Below, in pieces: positions 35,533 to 47,680 of a DNA stretch of 64,000 nucleotides (position 1 is its first letter; every line of letters begins with the position of its first letter). Source of the DNA: Liolophura sinensis (Eukaryota; Mollusca; Polyplacophora; Chitonida; Chitonidae); NCBI RefSeq assembly GCF_032854445.1, contig NC_088301.1, positions 22,869,808-22,933,807 on the forward strand, written 5' to 3'. The notes under the pieces were generated by a model. The model did not search any database and was not told the DNA's origin. It saw only the letters and a program-made list of their open reading frames with translations. The position numbers were made by a program, and so were the translations under genes.

Positions 35533-37630
35533 TGAGGTACTCTTTCGCACTTAGCCGGTTCTAAGTTGTAGGATTTAACAGATTTGGCTCAGGAAATCGT
35601 CAGTAAACTTGCCAAGTGGATATATCTGTACAAAGTGATAGTGCCTCTAGGCCCTCCAATAGGAAGAATGCCCTTCACTCCATTATTGGTCCATTGCGCT
35701 TGCGTTGACGAATTTTGCCAACTTTTTCTAATTCTCTAATGAAGCATTTCTTCCCAACTGAAACCGATAAAATAGCTCTAGTACACAAGACCCATCCACT
35801 TACAATGTCTCGAAATATGAGTTCACCATCTAAAATCGTTTAATTTGGTTATATATTTATTTGAATGGTAAGCCCATGAATGCACGGTTGACGCTATGGC
35901 AGTGTACCAGCCACATCGTGGCGACAACATATTTAAGAATCAGTGATGGTTGTTTACGAAGGACGTTTTTAAACGGCCATGAAAACAGACAAAAAAGTTA
36001 AAATTGGACAACCGATAGCAGCGGTCACTTATTTATTTCTTTATTTGGTAATTAACGCGTTGCTGAAGAATATTTCACTGATCTGACGTTCGTAAGGGTT
36101 TGTATGGGTTATTGGATAGGCGTTTAACTTTCTATCACCTTAGACGGTGATTATGTTTTTTACGTGTTTCTAGGAAAATATGGAATGGTGCATATAGTGA
36201 TTAATTTTCGGGTGAACAATAATAATTGAGAGACAATAGGCGTCTGTCTATACGTGTATTTCTACAGTATATAACCAACTTACGTGTGATAACAAAATTC
36301 TTAGCTAAAGAGGAAACTAATTAAGTGTAGATGTTTTTTGTTGTAATTTATCCTAATTTGTATGGATAAGTTAGAAATATTGCTAGTTAATGTATTTAAT
36401 TAGGATTTGATTAACGTCATAAGAATGGAGTGTAGAACTGATTATACTCGTCCTGCAACGGATAAGCTGGTGATTTGTTACTTACAAAGATACCCTGTCA
36501 GTATCGTGTTGATCTGAGATCCGCTAAATATTTCATTGCACAAAAATTGATGACCTGAAGCATGGATTCGAAGCCGAGTGTTGATAATAGAGAAAGCTTT
36601 TAAATCAGTGAGACGAAAACCCTGATGCATCCGAACCATTGAAACCAGCCACTTCGGCCGACATTAATCTCTCGGCAAAGCAGGTTTTGTGTCAATATTT
36701 CACGTTGTCAGGACAACATGGCGATAGAAGCAGGCGTTGTGCTAAGCCTGTTGGAAGACAAACAAAAAAGCACATATTAGGTGAATAAATATTGATAGCT
36801 TGCAAATGTCCACAATTAACAGAGTTGCTAGGAAACCAGAACGTTCATTATTGAAATAATACTACATCTTCACTTAAAACATGTCATGATGGTGGTAGGT
36901 CCGTTTTTGCTCTTTCTCCAAATTTCCTTCTGACACGGTCTGAAAAGTAATAATAAAAAAAGAAAACTCTAAATGCATCACGGATTTATCGAACTGTAGC
37001 AGTTGGCAACATCGTTACATGAAGCTTTTGTGGCGCCCTTTTGAAAAAGGCGCCAAGTCTGATGTGGAATGACTGGTGAATAGCGTGTCAACAGTCGTTG
37101 GGGAAATAGCCAGAAAGTCGTCGGATCAGTATTTTTTTTTAGTCGTTTGTGCTCTGAAAAGCTGTGATACAGGAAAAGAAAACAAATGCAGTGTGAGCTT
37201 TCCAAAATAAAGAGATAGTAGCAACAGAACAGAGACAATTAAACAATGAGATAACGTGCAACTGGTCACATATAAATTAGGTCAAACATGGCTTTCTGAC
37301 ATTTCACCCTATTCTAATCCCTCGTGGCAGTGCTTAGACTGTAACATTGGTCCACCATATTTTTGATTTGACAAACATTGAGACTATTTCATAGGTGATT
37401 CAAGGAAATTTTGTCGTTGTTATACATCTCTGTTTTGAAGAGATGTCATATCGCACTGACAATCTACACTGCTTTGAATGGCCATATTTTTCATATGTTT
37501 TGATATTGTATACATGTAGGAGCCTATACTATCGTTGATATTTGGCTTAAGGTAACGATGGCGTAAACAGAAAACGCCAAATCTCTTTGTGTACCTCAAT
37601 TTAAAGGTAATGTTATTTTGCACCATCGTC
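35533..37630. other. no supported gene; possible decayed SINE tail at 36024-36082
   Basis: 36024-36082 reads ttatttctttatttggtaat, then cgttgctgaagaatatttca. This resembles the reversed 3' end of a type-1 SINE with many changes. Otherwise AT-rich, with short chance frames (36978-37238 minus, 37420-37644 minus). Confidence 0.35.
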
Positions 37631-37647
37631 ATATACATGTACACTGG

Positions 37648-37892
37648 GGGACTCTGTGGCTCAGTTGGTTAGCGCGCTAGCGCAGCGTAATGACCCAGGA
37701 GCATCTCACCAATGCGGTCGCTGTGAATGCGGTGGCTTCCTCTCCGGCCGTAAGTGAGAAGGTCTGCAGCAACCTGCCGATGGTCGTGGGTTTCCCCCGG
37801 ACTCTGCCCGGTTTCCACCCGCCATAATGCTGGCCGCCGTGAAATATTCTTGAGTACGGCGTAAAACACCAATCTAAGAAATAAATAAATAA
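37648..37892 (+). mobile_element. SINE type 1 with perfect 17-bp target duplication
   Basis: Flanked by identical atatacatgtacactgg at 37631-37647 and 37893-37909. The head starts ggggactctgtggctcagtt with gcgcgctagcgcagcg, so the A-box is intact. The B-box is damaged: 'gctgtgaatgcggtggcttc' replaces the usual gagttcaagtcc region through a deletion of about 15 bases. A further short deletion removes the tcgtataagt part of the body. The perfect duplication suggests the youngest insertion in the window. Confidence 0.95.
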
Positions 37893-37909
37893 ATATACAT
37901 GTACACTGG

Positions 37910-39590
37910 AGTTTGTTAGTCGTAGAGAATCCCAAGCATTCTTCCAGTTTTACTTTTATGAAGGCTTGACAGCTCTGAAGTACCTCTTATAACGGCAGCA
38001 TCTGCCAGGTTTCCGATTAACGTACCTAAGAGAGTAATACCGTCATGGTTAGACGAAAACAAAGCAATACATGTTATTCTCTCCCGTTGTCCACGTGCTC
38101 TTCTTCTCTGTCATGAGCCGTATAGTTTGCATTCTCAGAATGGCTTTCTTATGACCATCTCCATTGTCCTCAAAATACCCAAGTCCGATCGATACGGCCA
38201 TTTTTAAAGCTCTTGCCAAAGATTACTACTCGAAAAACCTGCGATTCGTCTTTCGGGCTGTGTATGTTTTTTTTTCTTCTCCTTTTGAGCAGCGCTGCTT
38301 TCCTGTACTCCATTATATCTGACCGGTCGAGAAGAGCGATCCGGTGTTCCGCAGATCTAAGAAAGGGTCGACTTCCTCCACTGACTTCTATCCGTCATTG
38401 TTAGATGTATGCTTTATACGGCTCGCTGTATTGATTTTACTGCAAGATGACATAATGTGTTATAAAACCGGTGTGAATGAAGTAAATCAAATTACCAATT
38501 GAGGATATCAGTGCCCGTCGAGGAATCTGTGGCAATGACTGCAGGGCAATACAGGAGATGCAGGTACTATTGCTGTGTGCCGAACAACCTCTCGCTGGTT
38601 GAACTCTCAAACTTCAGCAGAATAGCCTAACCGCCATATAAAGCCCGTAGGCCTAAGCTGGCGGTGAAAATTGGCTTAGACCTGCAATTTGAGTTTAACA
38701 CTGAAGCCCTATATTCTATACAAGACTGCTTTTATCGACTTGATTTTGCACTTCTCCTTTAAAAGTAATAAGTATATTAAATAAAATCATGAAAATAAAA
38801 ATCGCTGGAAATATCTTTTTTATGTTAGATGCGTTGTGAAATCTTAATACTGAATATAATGAGCTTTATTTTTATACATACATCGTTTAATCAGTTATAG
38901 GTATATATATATATTTATTATTTTCCAAAAATGTTTGACACTACAACCCTTTTGCCGTATGTTGAAGATCCTTTTAGGAGTGTATTTCCTTTAAGCATGA
39001 CCCTTAAAGAATAGACGACTATGTATATCCTAAAACTTGTGCGGAAAACATCGACTGTAAAATTTAGCTAAGATAGTATCCGAAAGATGGACTTGAACAC
39101 CTTACTCACATCGTCAATTAAGGACCACTACATATAATTTTGAGTGACGAAGTATATAAATTGTTTGGCCAGGCATGGCCAAGGACGTAAAAGATATGCT
39201 TGGCATTACACTGATCTAATGTATTTATGTAAATAATTTGTTTTTCCGGTCGATGTTGGGCTCTAATGAGTGACAAGTATTGAAATTAGTATGAAAACAA
39301 AACCATGTAAATTGTTTCTTTGCTAACTGAGCGACAGTGTGGCGAGATGTGATCTCTATATACTACACTTGCACATACATGTACTTGATCGGTCGATTTT
39401 ATCTCGTGCTGTGAAGAATAAATTCGAGTACAACGCCGCAGCTGTGATTTTGCTCCTAATGTATTGTTAAAACTGTGGAAGCAGCTGTTGATCACAAAGT
39501 TTCGAATCTTTGCACAAAATCTTAAATCTGTAACCACATATGCTGTAATCACATAGGCTGGAACCACATACGCTGTAATCAGTACCAATA
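37910..39590. other. no supported gene or repeat
   Basis: AT-rich. 39530-39585 contains a short direct repeat (accacatatgctgtaatcac and accacatacgctgtaatcag). An open frame at 39286-39594 (minus) is repetitive for this reason. No exon called. Confidence 0.4.
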
Positions 39591-39659
39591 ACACATCAGT
39601 ACTAGTTTACACTCCTACACACAACAGCGTGTATAAAGTGTACACTAGTACTGATGTGT
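39591..39659. repeat. long hairpin (23-bp arms)
   Basis: Left arm 39591-39613 (acacatcagtactagtttac plus act) pairs with right arm 39637-39659, with one mismatch in 23. The loop is 23 bases. Both strands would fold. There is no poly-T run to suggest a pol III product, and no surrounding element with matching ends was found. It could be the relic of a small foldback element. Confidence 0.75.
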
Positions 39660-40799
39660 CATTCTGAAGAAAAAAAACGTACCCGCTCTGAACACGTATC
39701 TGGCTATGAACATGGATTACATAAAAAAACACTACGCATATCCTCCTTAGCTCAGGACTACTTTTTTGTAATAATAGACTGATAAGGTGAACAAATTTAA
39801 AACCTTTTGAAGACCATCAACGGCCTGTCATTCCAACCTTCGCTGAATCCGATGTTGATTTTGGTAGGAAGTTTGCCTTGTGCTTGGCCAGATGTGGTCT
39901 GCAGAATTGTCTGACTGTCGTTATATAAAATAAAGACTGTGAGTCTGGAGAAAAAAGAAAAACACATGAATTACAAAAAAAGATAGAAGTTTTCCGTTGA
40001 TGTGGAATTTCAGAGTGGGTGGAACAAGGCAGATCTGGAAAGAAGCTTTCTTATAATTATACTTAATCCATCAACAACTTAACTGATAAACGTCCGCGTG
40101 GTCTTTTCGATCGCTGCATGCTTAAGGCAATGTTACCAATATTAGCCTGGAGGTTATGCAGCAAAGGCCGTTTCTTCATTGACCTTCAGGATAGTCTTCC
40201 TGCTTAAGGCAAAGCAACCCTCATGCACTCACCTGGAGGTTATCATTGCTTGAATGCGTTGCTATCTCCAATAAAAGAGCGAAGTTAATTCTCTGGTGAT
40301 GATAAATGAGCTACTCTTGTTTTATGGCGTTTTAAAAGCCAAAACTTCATTCGTTGGGGGGAATTGTCAAGAATATGATTATTATTTTCCACAAAAAGAT
40401 CCTTCATCGCGGAAATTGGCATCTGAAAAACCCGCGGACGTCAGTTTTGAGGATAATTCTCTCCGACTTCTGGCAATTCATGCCGCGTTATAGATTACTT
40501 AATCGATCTAGCTTTCTGTATCAATTTGGACCGAGGTGTGTCATGATGATTGTTTTACCCCTCTGCGGACTCTGATATCGTAAATAATAGATGACGGTCA
40601 ATTGGCACACCGCTTTTACTCATTTTTGCTTCTGACATTGTTGGCTTTAAAACATCGACAGCCATTCACCGAATATTTCTGCGAAGACTCTATTCCATAC
40701 ACCTTACCGCCGCTAATTTACTACTGTTCTGACATCCTTGTTGGTTTTTGCTGGAAGGGGAATATATGTTTATACTATAGATACTGCATGGACTTCTGT
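39660..40799. other. no supported gene; complex stretch at 40.26-40.75 kb
   Basis: 40260-40750 has higher sequence complexity and overlapping open frames on the plus strand (40296-40493, 40354-40575, 40602-40850), none with convincing boundaries. It might be regulatory. 39660-40260 shows a short duplicated phrase (ctgcttaaggcaa, near 40117 and 40200) and nothing else. Confidence 0.3.
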
Positions 40800-41790
40800 T
40801 CGCATCTTGTTACGAGCTCCAGATACCCTAAACGATCCGCTCATACCTAGCAATAAGTGTTCCACAGATTCTGCATAATCGTCCGTTTTCACCTGGCAAT
40901 AAGACCTCCAGATACCTGAAATGATCCCTTCATACCTAGCAATAAGTGCTCCACAGATTCTGCAGGAGCGTCCGTTGTTAGCTGACAATAAGAGCTGCAT
41001 GACCTTCCCTTTATAACTGGCGATAAGAGCTCCAGATACCTTAAATGTCCCGTTAATACCTATGCACACAGTATATAGTGAGCTATGTGCAAGACTTCGA
41101 AATTTTCGGCTCACACCTCGGTGGAGACACAGGGACTGAAAATTCCGCCCATATCTCTGCGGAGACACAGGGACCGAAAATTCCGCCCATACCTCTGCGG
41201 AGACACAGGGACTAAAAATTCCGCCCGTACCTCTGCGGAGACATAGGTACTGAAAATTCGGCTCACACTTCTGTGGAGACGCAAGGACTGAAAATTCGGC
41301 TCACACTTTATACCTGGCAATAGTAGCTCTAATGACATTAAATGTTCCGCACACCTTGAGTGCTCTGTTTATACTTGACGACAGAGGTCGTAGATGCTCT
41401 AAGTGCTCGGTTAATATTTGACATTTAAGCTTCAGTGCTATTAAATGTTTCCTTCATATTTGGTAACAGGGACGCCCATGGACTAATAATTCCGTATATA
41501 CCGTTGCAACAGGAGCTCTTTAGACAATAAATTTTCGTTTATACCTGACAGTGGGAGTTGTACAGTCCCTGAATGTTCCGTTCATACCTGGCGATGAAAG
41601 CTCAAGAGATCGTAACTGTTCCGTTCATACTTGACAATAAGAGATCCAGAGACCCTGGATGTTCCGTTCATACCTGGCAATAACAGCCCCAGAGACCTTG
41701 AATATTCCGTTCACACTGGCAATAAGAGCTCCAGAGACCTTAAAGGTTCCGTTCATACCTGGCAATAAGATCTTTATTTCAATATTGTTG
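40800..41790 (-). repeat. compound minisatellite (about 43-bp and 38-bp units)
   Basis: The outer array is built from units such as ttccgttcatacctggcaat followed by aagagctccagagaccttaa (about 43 bases). It is seen at 40805-41075 in decayed form and at 41570-41775 in cleaner form. Between them, 41104-41292 holds about five copies of a 38-bp unit containing ctctgcggagacacagggac and tgaaaattccgccc. Frames on the minus strand (40770-41168, 41111-41338, 41625-41825) stay open because of the periodicity and are not taken as genes. Confidence 0.85.
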
Positions 41791-42815
41791 TGATTGGTAT
41801 GCATGCAGACAAACCACAGTGTCAATCATATAGACTTAAAACCCACTTCCTGCGCTGCCACTGTACCTGTTATTTGTTGATGTATTTATACGCCTTATAT
41901 GGATATAAAGGAAGGCGGTTCATCCATAATGGGGCTCCCCACATTACCTGGTGAATCACACGCTCTAGGGCCCTAAACTGGAGTGGTACGGACACGGTCT
42001 TCAATGGTCCTATCACGGACAACGGATAAACAGCCCCCATGACGAACCCGATCTGCCGTCGCACGGCACGTCCTCAACGCTTGAAAGCAAAGAAAATCCC
42101 TTTGTGCGCTTTACTGTCATTAGTTCTTATGTGAGCACACCCATTAACAATCCTGTAGAGGAGGATATCCATACGGTTAGGCCATCTCCACAGCCAAAGC
42201 ACGAACTCTGTCCACGTCTCTCCCCGTTTCTGTGTGAGTAAGCCATTTTCTCACAGACTTTTGTAGGGTCAAGGGCTCTTGATGTTGGTCGCAATTTGGC
42301 TCTTACATCGATGTAGAAGAAAAACTACAATGCTTTTGTCTTGGGGTTTTTTTGTGTTTTGTTTAGTTTTAATTGTCGCGGGTTGATTTACAGGTAGGCT
42401 GCAGGCATATGCTTATGCGTGGAGTTCATCTCCAGCACTTTCTGCACAATTTGACTTTTTGTCGCACTTTGTTTAGAACTTAAATTGCCCTTTCTCAGTT
42501 TCTCAGTTTACATTCTCATTTTTATTTCATGGAAAGACAATTCCGCATCAACTGCCTGGAATAGATTACTCGTGGCCATATTGGATGTCTAAGAAAATAA
42601 TTTCATGTCCTTTCTCAGAGTATGGCTTTCACAAGACGCAATGACCTATGAAATTCTTTATTATTCTATATAACTAAATTTAATTCTTTATTAAATTATT
42701 CAGATCCAACACGGTCGCTGGTGCATATATTCCTCATGTCAGGGCAAGAAAACCTGGCGAGTGCCAGGTTCGAACTGGGTGTAAGCCTAATTAGTAAATG
42801 ATACAGACATCTGTT

Positions 42816-42817
<2 letters not shown>
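41791..42817. other. no supported gene or repeat
   Basis: No repeat body or exon recognised. An open frame at 41870-42064 (minus) is short. The phrase gccaggttcgaactggg at 42762-42778 looks like a B-box but has no tRNA-like context on either side. Confidence 0.35.

Positions 42818-42886
<69 letters not shown>
42818..42886. repeat. (AT)n microsatellite
   Basis: Uninterrupted AT dinucleotides over about 68 bases. The open frame reading YIYIYI across it is an artefact. Confidence 0.98.
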
Positions 42887-42888
<2 letters not shown>

Positions 42889-43665
42889 TTCCACATCTTC
42901 AAATTAGGTACATGTCTGCTGTTTCCTGCTACCCCTTTGAAGTCCCCTTCCCTATTTACGGCAGGACAGACTAGAACATCATGCATGTTTAAATTGTTCG
43001 TTCAAGTCATTAGTCTAAGAGCTTATCGGACGTTAATCATTGATGAGACGAGTGTGTATTTCCTCAATATCATACATACCCTCATCTAATATGACCATAA
43101 AGAACAAAGACTCTGGCGTCATTATAAAGGTGAACCGTACATCTAAGGAAATGTAAACGCGCGGCACGGGGCTTATAGGCATTTCCCTTTGTGAGAATGT
43201 GAGAAGCTTGCAGTACTGTGCATTGTTGATGAAGAGTGGGCGTACTTATAATACGCTGTAAAAAGTGCCTGCTATCATGTTGCCTGATTTTTGTATGAAC
43301 TCGCGTAATGAGACAGGAACCTTATTTTCAGTTGTTTAGAGCAAGTAAAATTTAGGAGTTTCATTCAGTGTACTTTTTGAGGTTTTGCTCTTGTATAAGC
43401 TTAATTCTTTCATTTTACTTAAATGTTTTATGTTTTTGTTCCTTGTATGGCTAAACATGTTATATCAGCATTTGGCTTTTTTCTTCATTATTGTGACTGA
43501 AGTAAATGACAATGGCTAAGCGGCACATCGGCAGCATTGCAGCCATGTCGTGGTGACTATTGTAACTGACAGGGCAAATCCTAATATCACAGCCTTTAAA
43601 AATTTCCCTCCAACAAATATCAATGTATGATTGACTAAGCCAAGCGCAAGTTCTATATTGTGTTA
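42887..43665. other. no supported gene or repeat
   Basis: AT-rich sequence without splice-bounded frames, repeats or RNA genes that I can support. Confidence 0.4.
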
Positions 43666-43925
43666 TATTTATTTATTCATTTATTCATTTATTTATCTTT
43701 TTGATTCGTGTTTTTCGGCGTACTCAAGAATATTTCACTTATACCACGGCGGCCACCATTATGGTGGGAGGAAATCGGGCATAACCCGAGGAAAAACCAC
43801 GACCATCTACAGGTTGCTGACAGACTTCACATGTTCGACCGGAGAGGAAACCAACATAAACATTGATGAGAGGCACCTGATTCAATGTACCGCGCTGGCA
43901 CGCTAACAACTCGGCCACGGAGGAC
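43666..43925 (-). mobile_element. SINE type 1, near full length
   Basis: On the plus strand: a TTTA/TTCA tail, then gattcgtgtttttcggcgta and ctcaagaatatttcacttat, then the body and the head, ending at aactcggccacggaggacg. The A-box region is recognisable in reverse (ctcggccacggagg). The B-box region is altered (gaggaaaccaacataaacat), so internal pol III activity is unlikely. Confidence 0.9.
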
Positions 43926-44008
43926 GTAGCATCTGAGGCCTGTTTCATGCTTTCAGAAATAATGTGGCTAACCGATCTCAGAGCTACGTAGCATGGCATG
44001 TTGTAACA

Positions 44009-44085
44009 TCCTGAGGGCCAGCATTATGGTGACATTGAACCCACGACCACTCGCAGGATCTTGACAAACCTTCCTATTGTACGCA
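44009..44085 (-). mobile_element. SINE type 1 fragment
   Basis: gggccagcattatggtgaca, then acccacgaccactcgcagga, then tcttgacaaaccttcc. This is the reversed central body with a deletion of the cggtttcc block. It lies less than 100 bases from the preceding SINE, so it may be a piece of an older insertion. Confidence 0.65.
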
Positions 44086-44568
44086 GACTACAGTCATGCT
44101 GCATAGTAACATCTCTGATTATATCTGTACATGTATAACCATTACAAGCGTTGAGTTAAATGTGTGTTGATTAAATCTTGTGTAATGTGCTGCATTTTTG
44201 TCCTGTGCCTGGTTGTGTTACTTAGGTCATACATTTATATAGTCATTGTGCAGTGGTATGATTCTGCTTGCCTTCAAGCTAATTAGCTAATTTAATGCAC
44301 GATATAACCACGCCATTTAGCATGCGTGTATACCAAATATATCATGTGCTTCACTACATGACGTTTACACTGCATGTATAGTATTTTCTTCCTTTTCTTC
44401 TTTTTTTTTTCTTTTGTTAATTTGTACGCCTCGCCTTGGTGAACATCATTCACCAGAATGGAGCATCTGTCAAAACAAATCATTGTGCGCAATCATGGTG
44501 ACACTTTCCAAATATGCGTAAGATTACATGACGTGCGTATTGCAATGTAACCTTCCATAATATAGACC
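44086..44568. other. no supported gene or repeat
   Basis: No repeat or exon recognised. A pyrimidine-rich run near 44389-44416 gives a lysine-rich chance frame on the minus strand. Confidence 0.4.
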
Positions 44569-44807
44569 GGCCCCGATAGCACAGGTGGTAGAGCATCCGC
44601 TTCGGGAGGCGGTAGATCCAGGGTCAATCCTGAGTCGGGTCACACCTAATACCTTAAAACAGAAAGTTGTAACTTCCTCTCTTGGCGTTCGGCATAAAGG
44701 GGATAGTGATTGACCCGTATCAGTATAATGGCTCGGGCAGGGCGGCTTACTTGCCTTCGTCTCAGTAAAGCAGCACTAGATAAAAGAGGGAGGGAAATCC
44801 GCCCTGC
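44569..44807 (+). mobile_element. SINE type 2, 3'-truncated
   Basis: The head has an A-box-like gatagcacaggtggtagagc and a B-box segment gatccagggtcaatcctg. The body follows (agaaagttgtaacttcctct, cttggcgttcggcataaagg, cgtatcagtataatggctcg, cagcactagataaaagaggg). The shared tail (gactgaaaattgttaa...) is absent. Compared with 32127-32490 the body is well conserved. Confidence 0.88.
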
Positions 44808-46666
44808 CTGTGATTATTGTGGAGTAGAGCATGAAAAAATAACATAAAAAGCAAAGCAGAACAATAGAGATCATGAACAGCCGTACTGGAAACATATGCG
44901 GTTGTTTATAGCCACCTAAAGTTACCCTTTGTAATTCTATACCATGCTTTTCCCAGATTGTGCGGTAACCACCAAATGTCATCTTAAGCTGTTCCTGTCT
45001 GACTCCTGGATAATCATGTATAGCTTCTGTATGTACACCACAACCATACTGATCGACTCGCCAATAGAATATAGTCATATGCTACACGCATATCCACTGA
45101 TAATGTCAGTCTTTATCACGAGTTTTAATCCGTAGAGAAATCCATATTACGACCGAAAGCTGTGCACACGAAATCCTGCTTATCCTTATAAATCGCATAC
45201 CTTCCCATTAGAGCCTTGAATGAAAGCATTCAACCGAGTAATCTTCCTCTAAACTACTAGATATATAATAGGGATGAATATATGCAAATACCTGCACAGC
45301 TTATAGGATGGTGTATATGAATACCTATGTGCTTATATTTGCCCGTTAGAGTGATTATAACGGTGGATTTCAGTGTTATCAGCTGTTCATAGAGAGTGTG
45401 GACAGCCTTGCATACCGTTAAAGCCACATTCACATGGAGCAATTTTGGAGTCGATCCGTCGAATTAAAACTCAAACAGGCGCTAGTTTATGCGATTGTGG
45501 CATTAGATAAATCGCACCGTCTGAATGCGGCTTTTGTAATAGACTTATAATTCCACGTGACAAATTCGACGAGCCGTTACGACAAATCACATATTGTGAA
45601 CCCTGCTTAACATACAGTTTTTCAAAGTACAAAGCCACTAACTTTAACAAAGGGTGGGTTACGACAAATACACTATATATATATATATATATATATATAC
45701 TACATGAACAAACAGTATTAAACCGAGACCGTGTCTTTTGGGTGTGCACTATGACGAAACGAGTTTATATTGAGCTATTTTCCACGACTATTCCAGTTAA
45801 CGTGTCTCCTTATATGGCACATGACACAACACGTTGAGCGTTGGCCTATAAAAGTTTTAAAGCTTACTTTTCAACGTTCTCTGTGCTGTAAAGCGGTGTA
45901 ATGTATGTGGCGAGACAGTTCACTGTGAATAATGTCAGCATTGGGACTGTGCGTTGTCGTTTTAAAAATTTCTCTTCATAGTTCTCTGGTGTTTTTATAA
46001 GCCCGGGTGGGTTTCGGCCAATATTATTCTTAAGAAGGGATATACATGTCTGGCTAAATGTCACTGTGACCATGGCAACAAGCTTGCTTGCAGACGCATA
46101 TTGTCTATGCAGGACACATATCTGTACTGCGAACCACAAACTCTGTGTGCGAGAGGGAATAAAAACAGAATGTGGTGTACATGTCACGGTAGAATGGCGA
46201 CTGTGTATACCCTATGCACATTCACGCATAAAAACAGCAAATTAAGGGTGCGAAATTACTCATATGTCACTGGGGAAAAATTGCTATTTGTTACCAAAAC
46301 CAGTTTGTTTGTCAGTATACCTTTGTGTTACCTTTGTTGTTTAAATATGAACTGTGTACACTTTCGCAGTATTCACAGATATATTTGCAGTATTTGTATG
46401 CTTTGACTCATAATAAACGGGACAGTTTATGTTGACACTGGTGCATCTATATACCTGGCACTCAATTATATACACCAGTTAAAAAGAAGTCGTCAAGCTA
46501 GTTAGTTATACACCTATATACAGCTGGTATCGGGCGGCTAAAAAAGGGTAAGCTATTTACTGACATATCAAAGCTGTTATTATGTCTACAATATGTAAAC
46601 AAAGCGAACTAATTTAACAATGTTTACATCACGAACAGGTACGCGCATTTGCTTTGTTTTTTATTG

Positions 46667-46668
<2 letters not shown>
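44808..46668. other. no supported gene; (AT)n at 45673-45699
   Basis: Holds a 27-base AT microsatellite (45673-45699). The 100-codon minus frame at 44776-45078 contains TFGGYRTIWEKHGIELQR, which reads protein-like, but has no good acceptor or donor. Frames at 45864-46187 (minus) and 46101-46406 (plus) overlap and are not supported. Confidence 0.35.

Positions 46669-46746
<78 letters not shown>
46669..46746. repeat. (AT)n microsatellite
   Basis: About 39 uninterrupted AT units. Open frames crossing it are artefacts. Confidence 0.98.
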
Positions 46747-46748
<2 letters not shown>

Positions 46749-47504
46749 ACAAGCATCATAAGCCAGTCATCTGTGATTGTTATGATCCAGAACAACTCGT
46801 GCTGGCCAGACCCGTACGTATATTCACGGGTCAATGTAAAAATTCAAGCACGGCGATCTGTACTGCTGCTTTTGCTTTCGTTTTAATTAATCCATACCTA
46901 TTCGTCAAGTGCATTAAATTCCTAAGGGTTTCTGTCAGTTGTATAATCCATGAACTACCTCTACGTATAATTCCCCAACCTTATCGTCTCTGAACGATAG
47001 AGGAGTGGATTACGTATATATGTATATGTAGTTAGTTTTAATACACATCATTTCTGTGTTTACACAAAATAACTTGCAGTGACTCAGCAAAACTGCCATA
47101 GTCGCACAGCATTTTTTTCCCTGCAGCCCGTCTGGAAGAATTTGAAATACCATCTAACACATAGTTAAATGTCTGTCACAAGAATTTGAAAAAGTCGAGA
47201 TATAAACTTTTCGCTCATAATATGAAAAAAAATTAATGGGTGATTACAGCTATATATAATTTTTCTATGCCTCATCGTGAAGAAAGAAATCTGGTGAATG
47301 TATACATGTATGTAGATTATAGCTTATAAAATCCAATGTAAAAATTAAATATAAACGTTCATTTGAGCATTACATGTGTGGAAAACGAAAGTGAAAGAAG
47401 ATGAGTTTACTTTCAAGAAGACAACTGGCCTTCGAATAAATTATTGGATAGTACTATGATTAAACGATGCGTTATACAGTTATTAATAGCCGAGGGGTGG
47501 AGGG
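46747..47504. other. no supported gene or repeat
   Basis: AT-rich with no recognised repeat body. Frames continuing from the microsatellite are not genes. Confidence 0.4.
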
Positions 47505-47680
47505 GCTTAAGTCCAGCTTAACCTCTTGGAGAGGTTTGCCAACAACCTGCGGATGGTCGTGATTTTTCAACTGGCTCTGTCCGGTTTCCTCCCACGATAA
47601 TGCTGGCCGCCGTCGTAAAAGTAAAATATTCTTGAGTACGGCGTAATACACCAATCAAATCAAATAAATAAATAAATAAA
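47505..47680 (+). mobile_element. SINE type 1, headless copy
   Basis: Begins at gcttaagtccagcttaacct, at the position of the B-box. It continues through aacaacctgcggatggtcgt and cataatgctggccgccgtcg to cttgagtacggcgtaataca, then an AAAT tail. The A-box half of the head is absent. I could not identify a target duplication. Confidence 0.87.

Noticed and set aside
35213-35570. About 118 open codons on the minus strand
   Set aside because: On the opposite strand of a stronger acceptor signal; an open frame of this size is expected several times by chance.
42762-42778. B-box-like gccaggttcgaactggg
   Set aside because: The motif is a palindrome and no tRNA-like arm is visible on either side.
42696-42986. 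Minus-strand frame rich in Tyr-Ile repeats
   Set aside because: It is a translation of the (AT)n microsatellite. The same applies to 46620-46993 and 55640-55936.
44776-45078. Minus-strand frame with TFGGYRT and TLGGYKQ motifs
   Set aside because: The two motifs look like an internal repeat, but there are no good boundaries and the length is ordinary.
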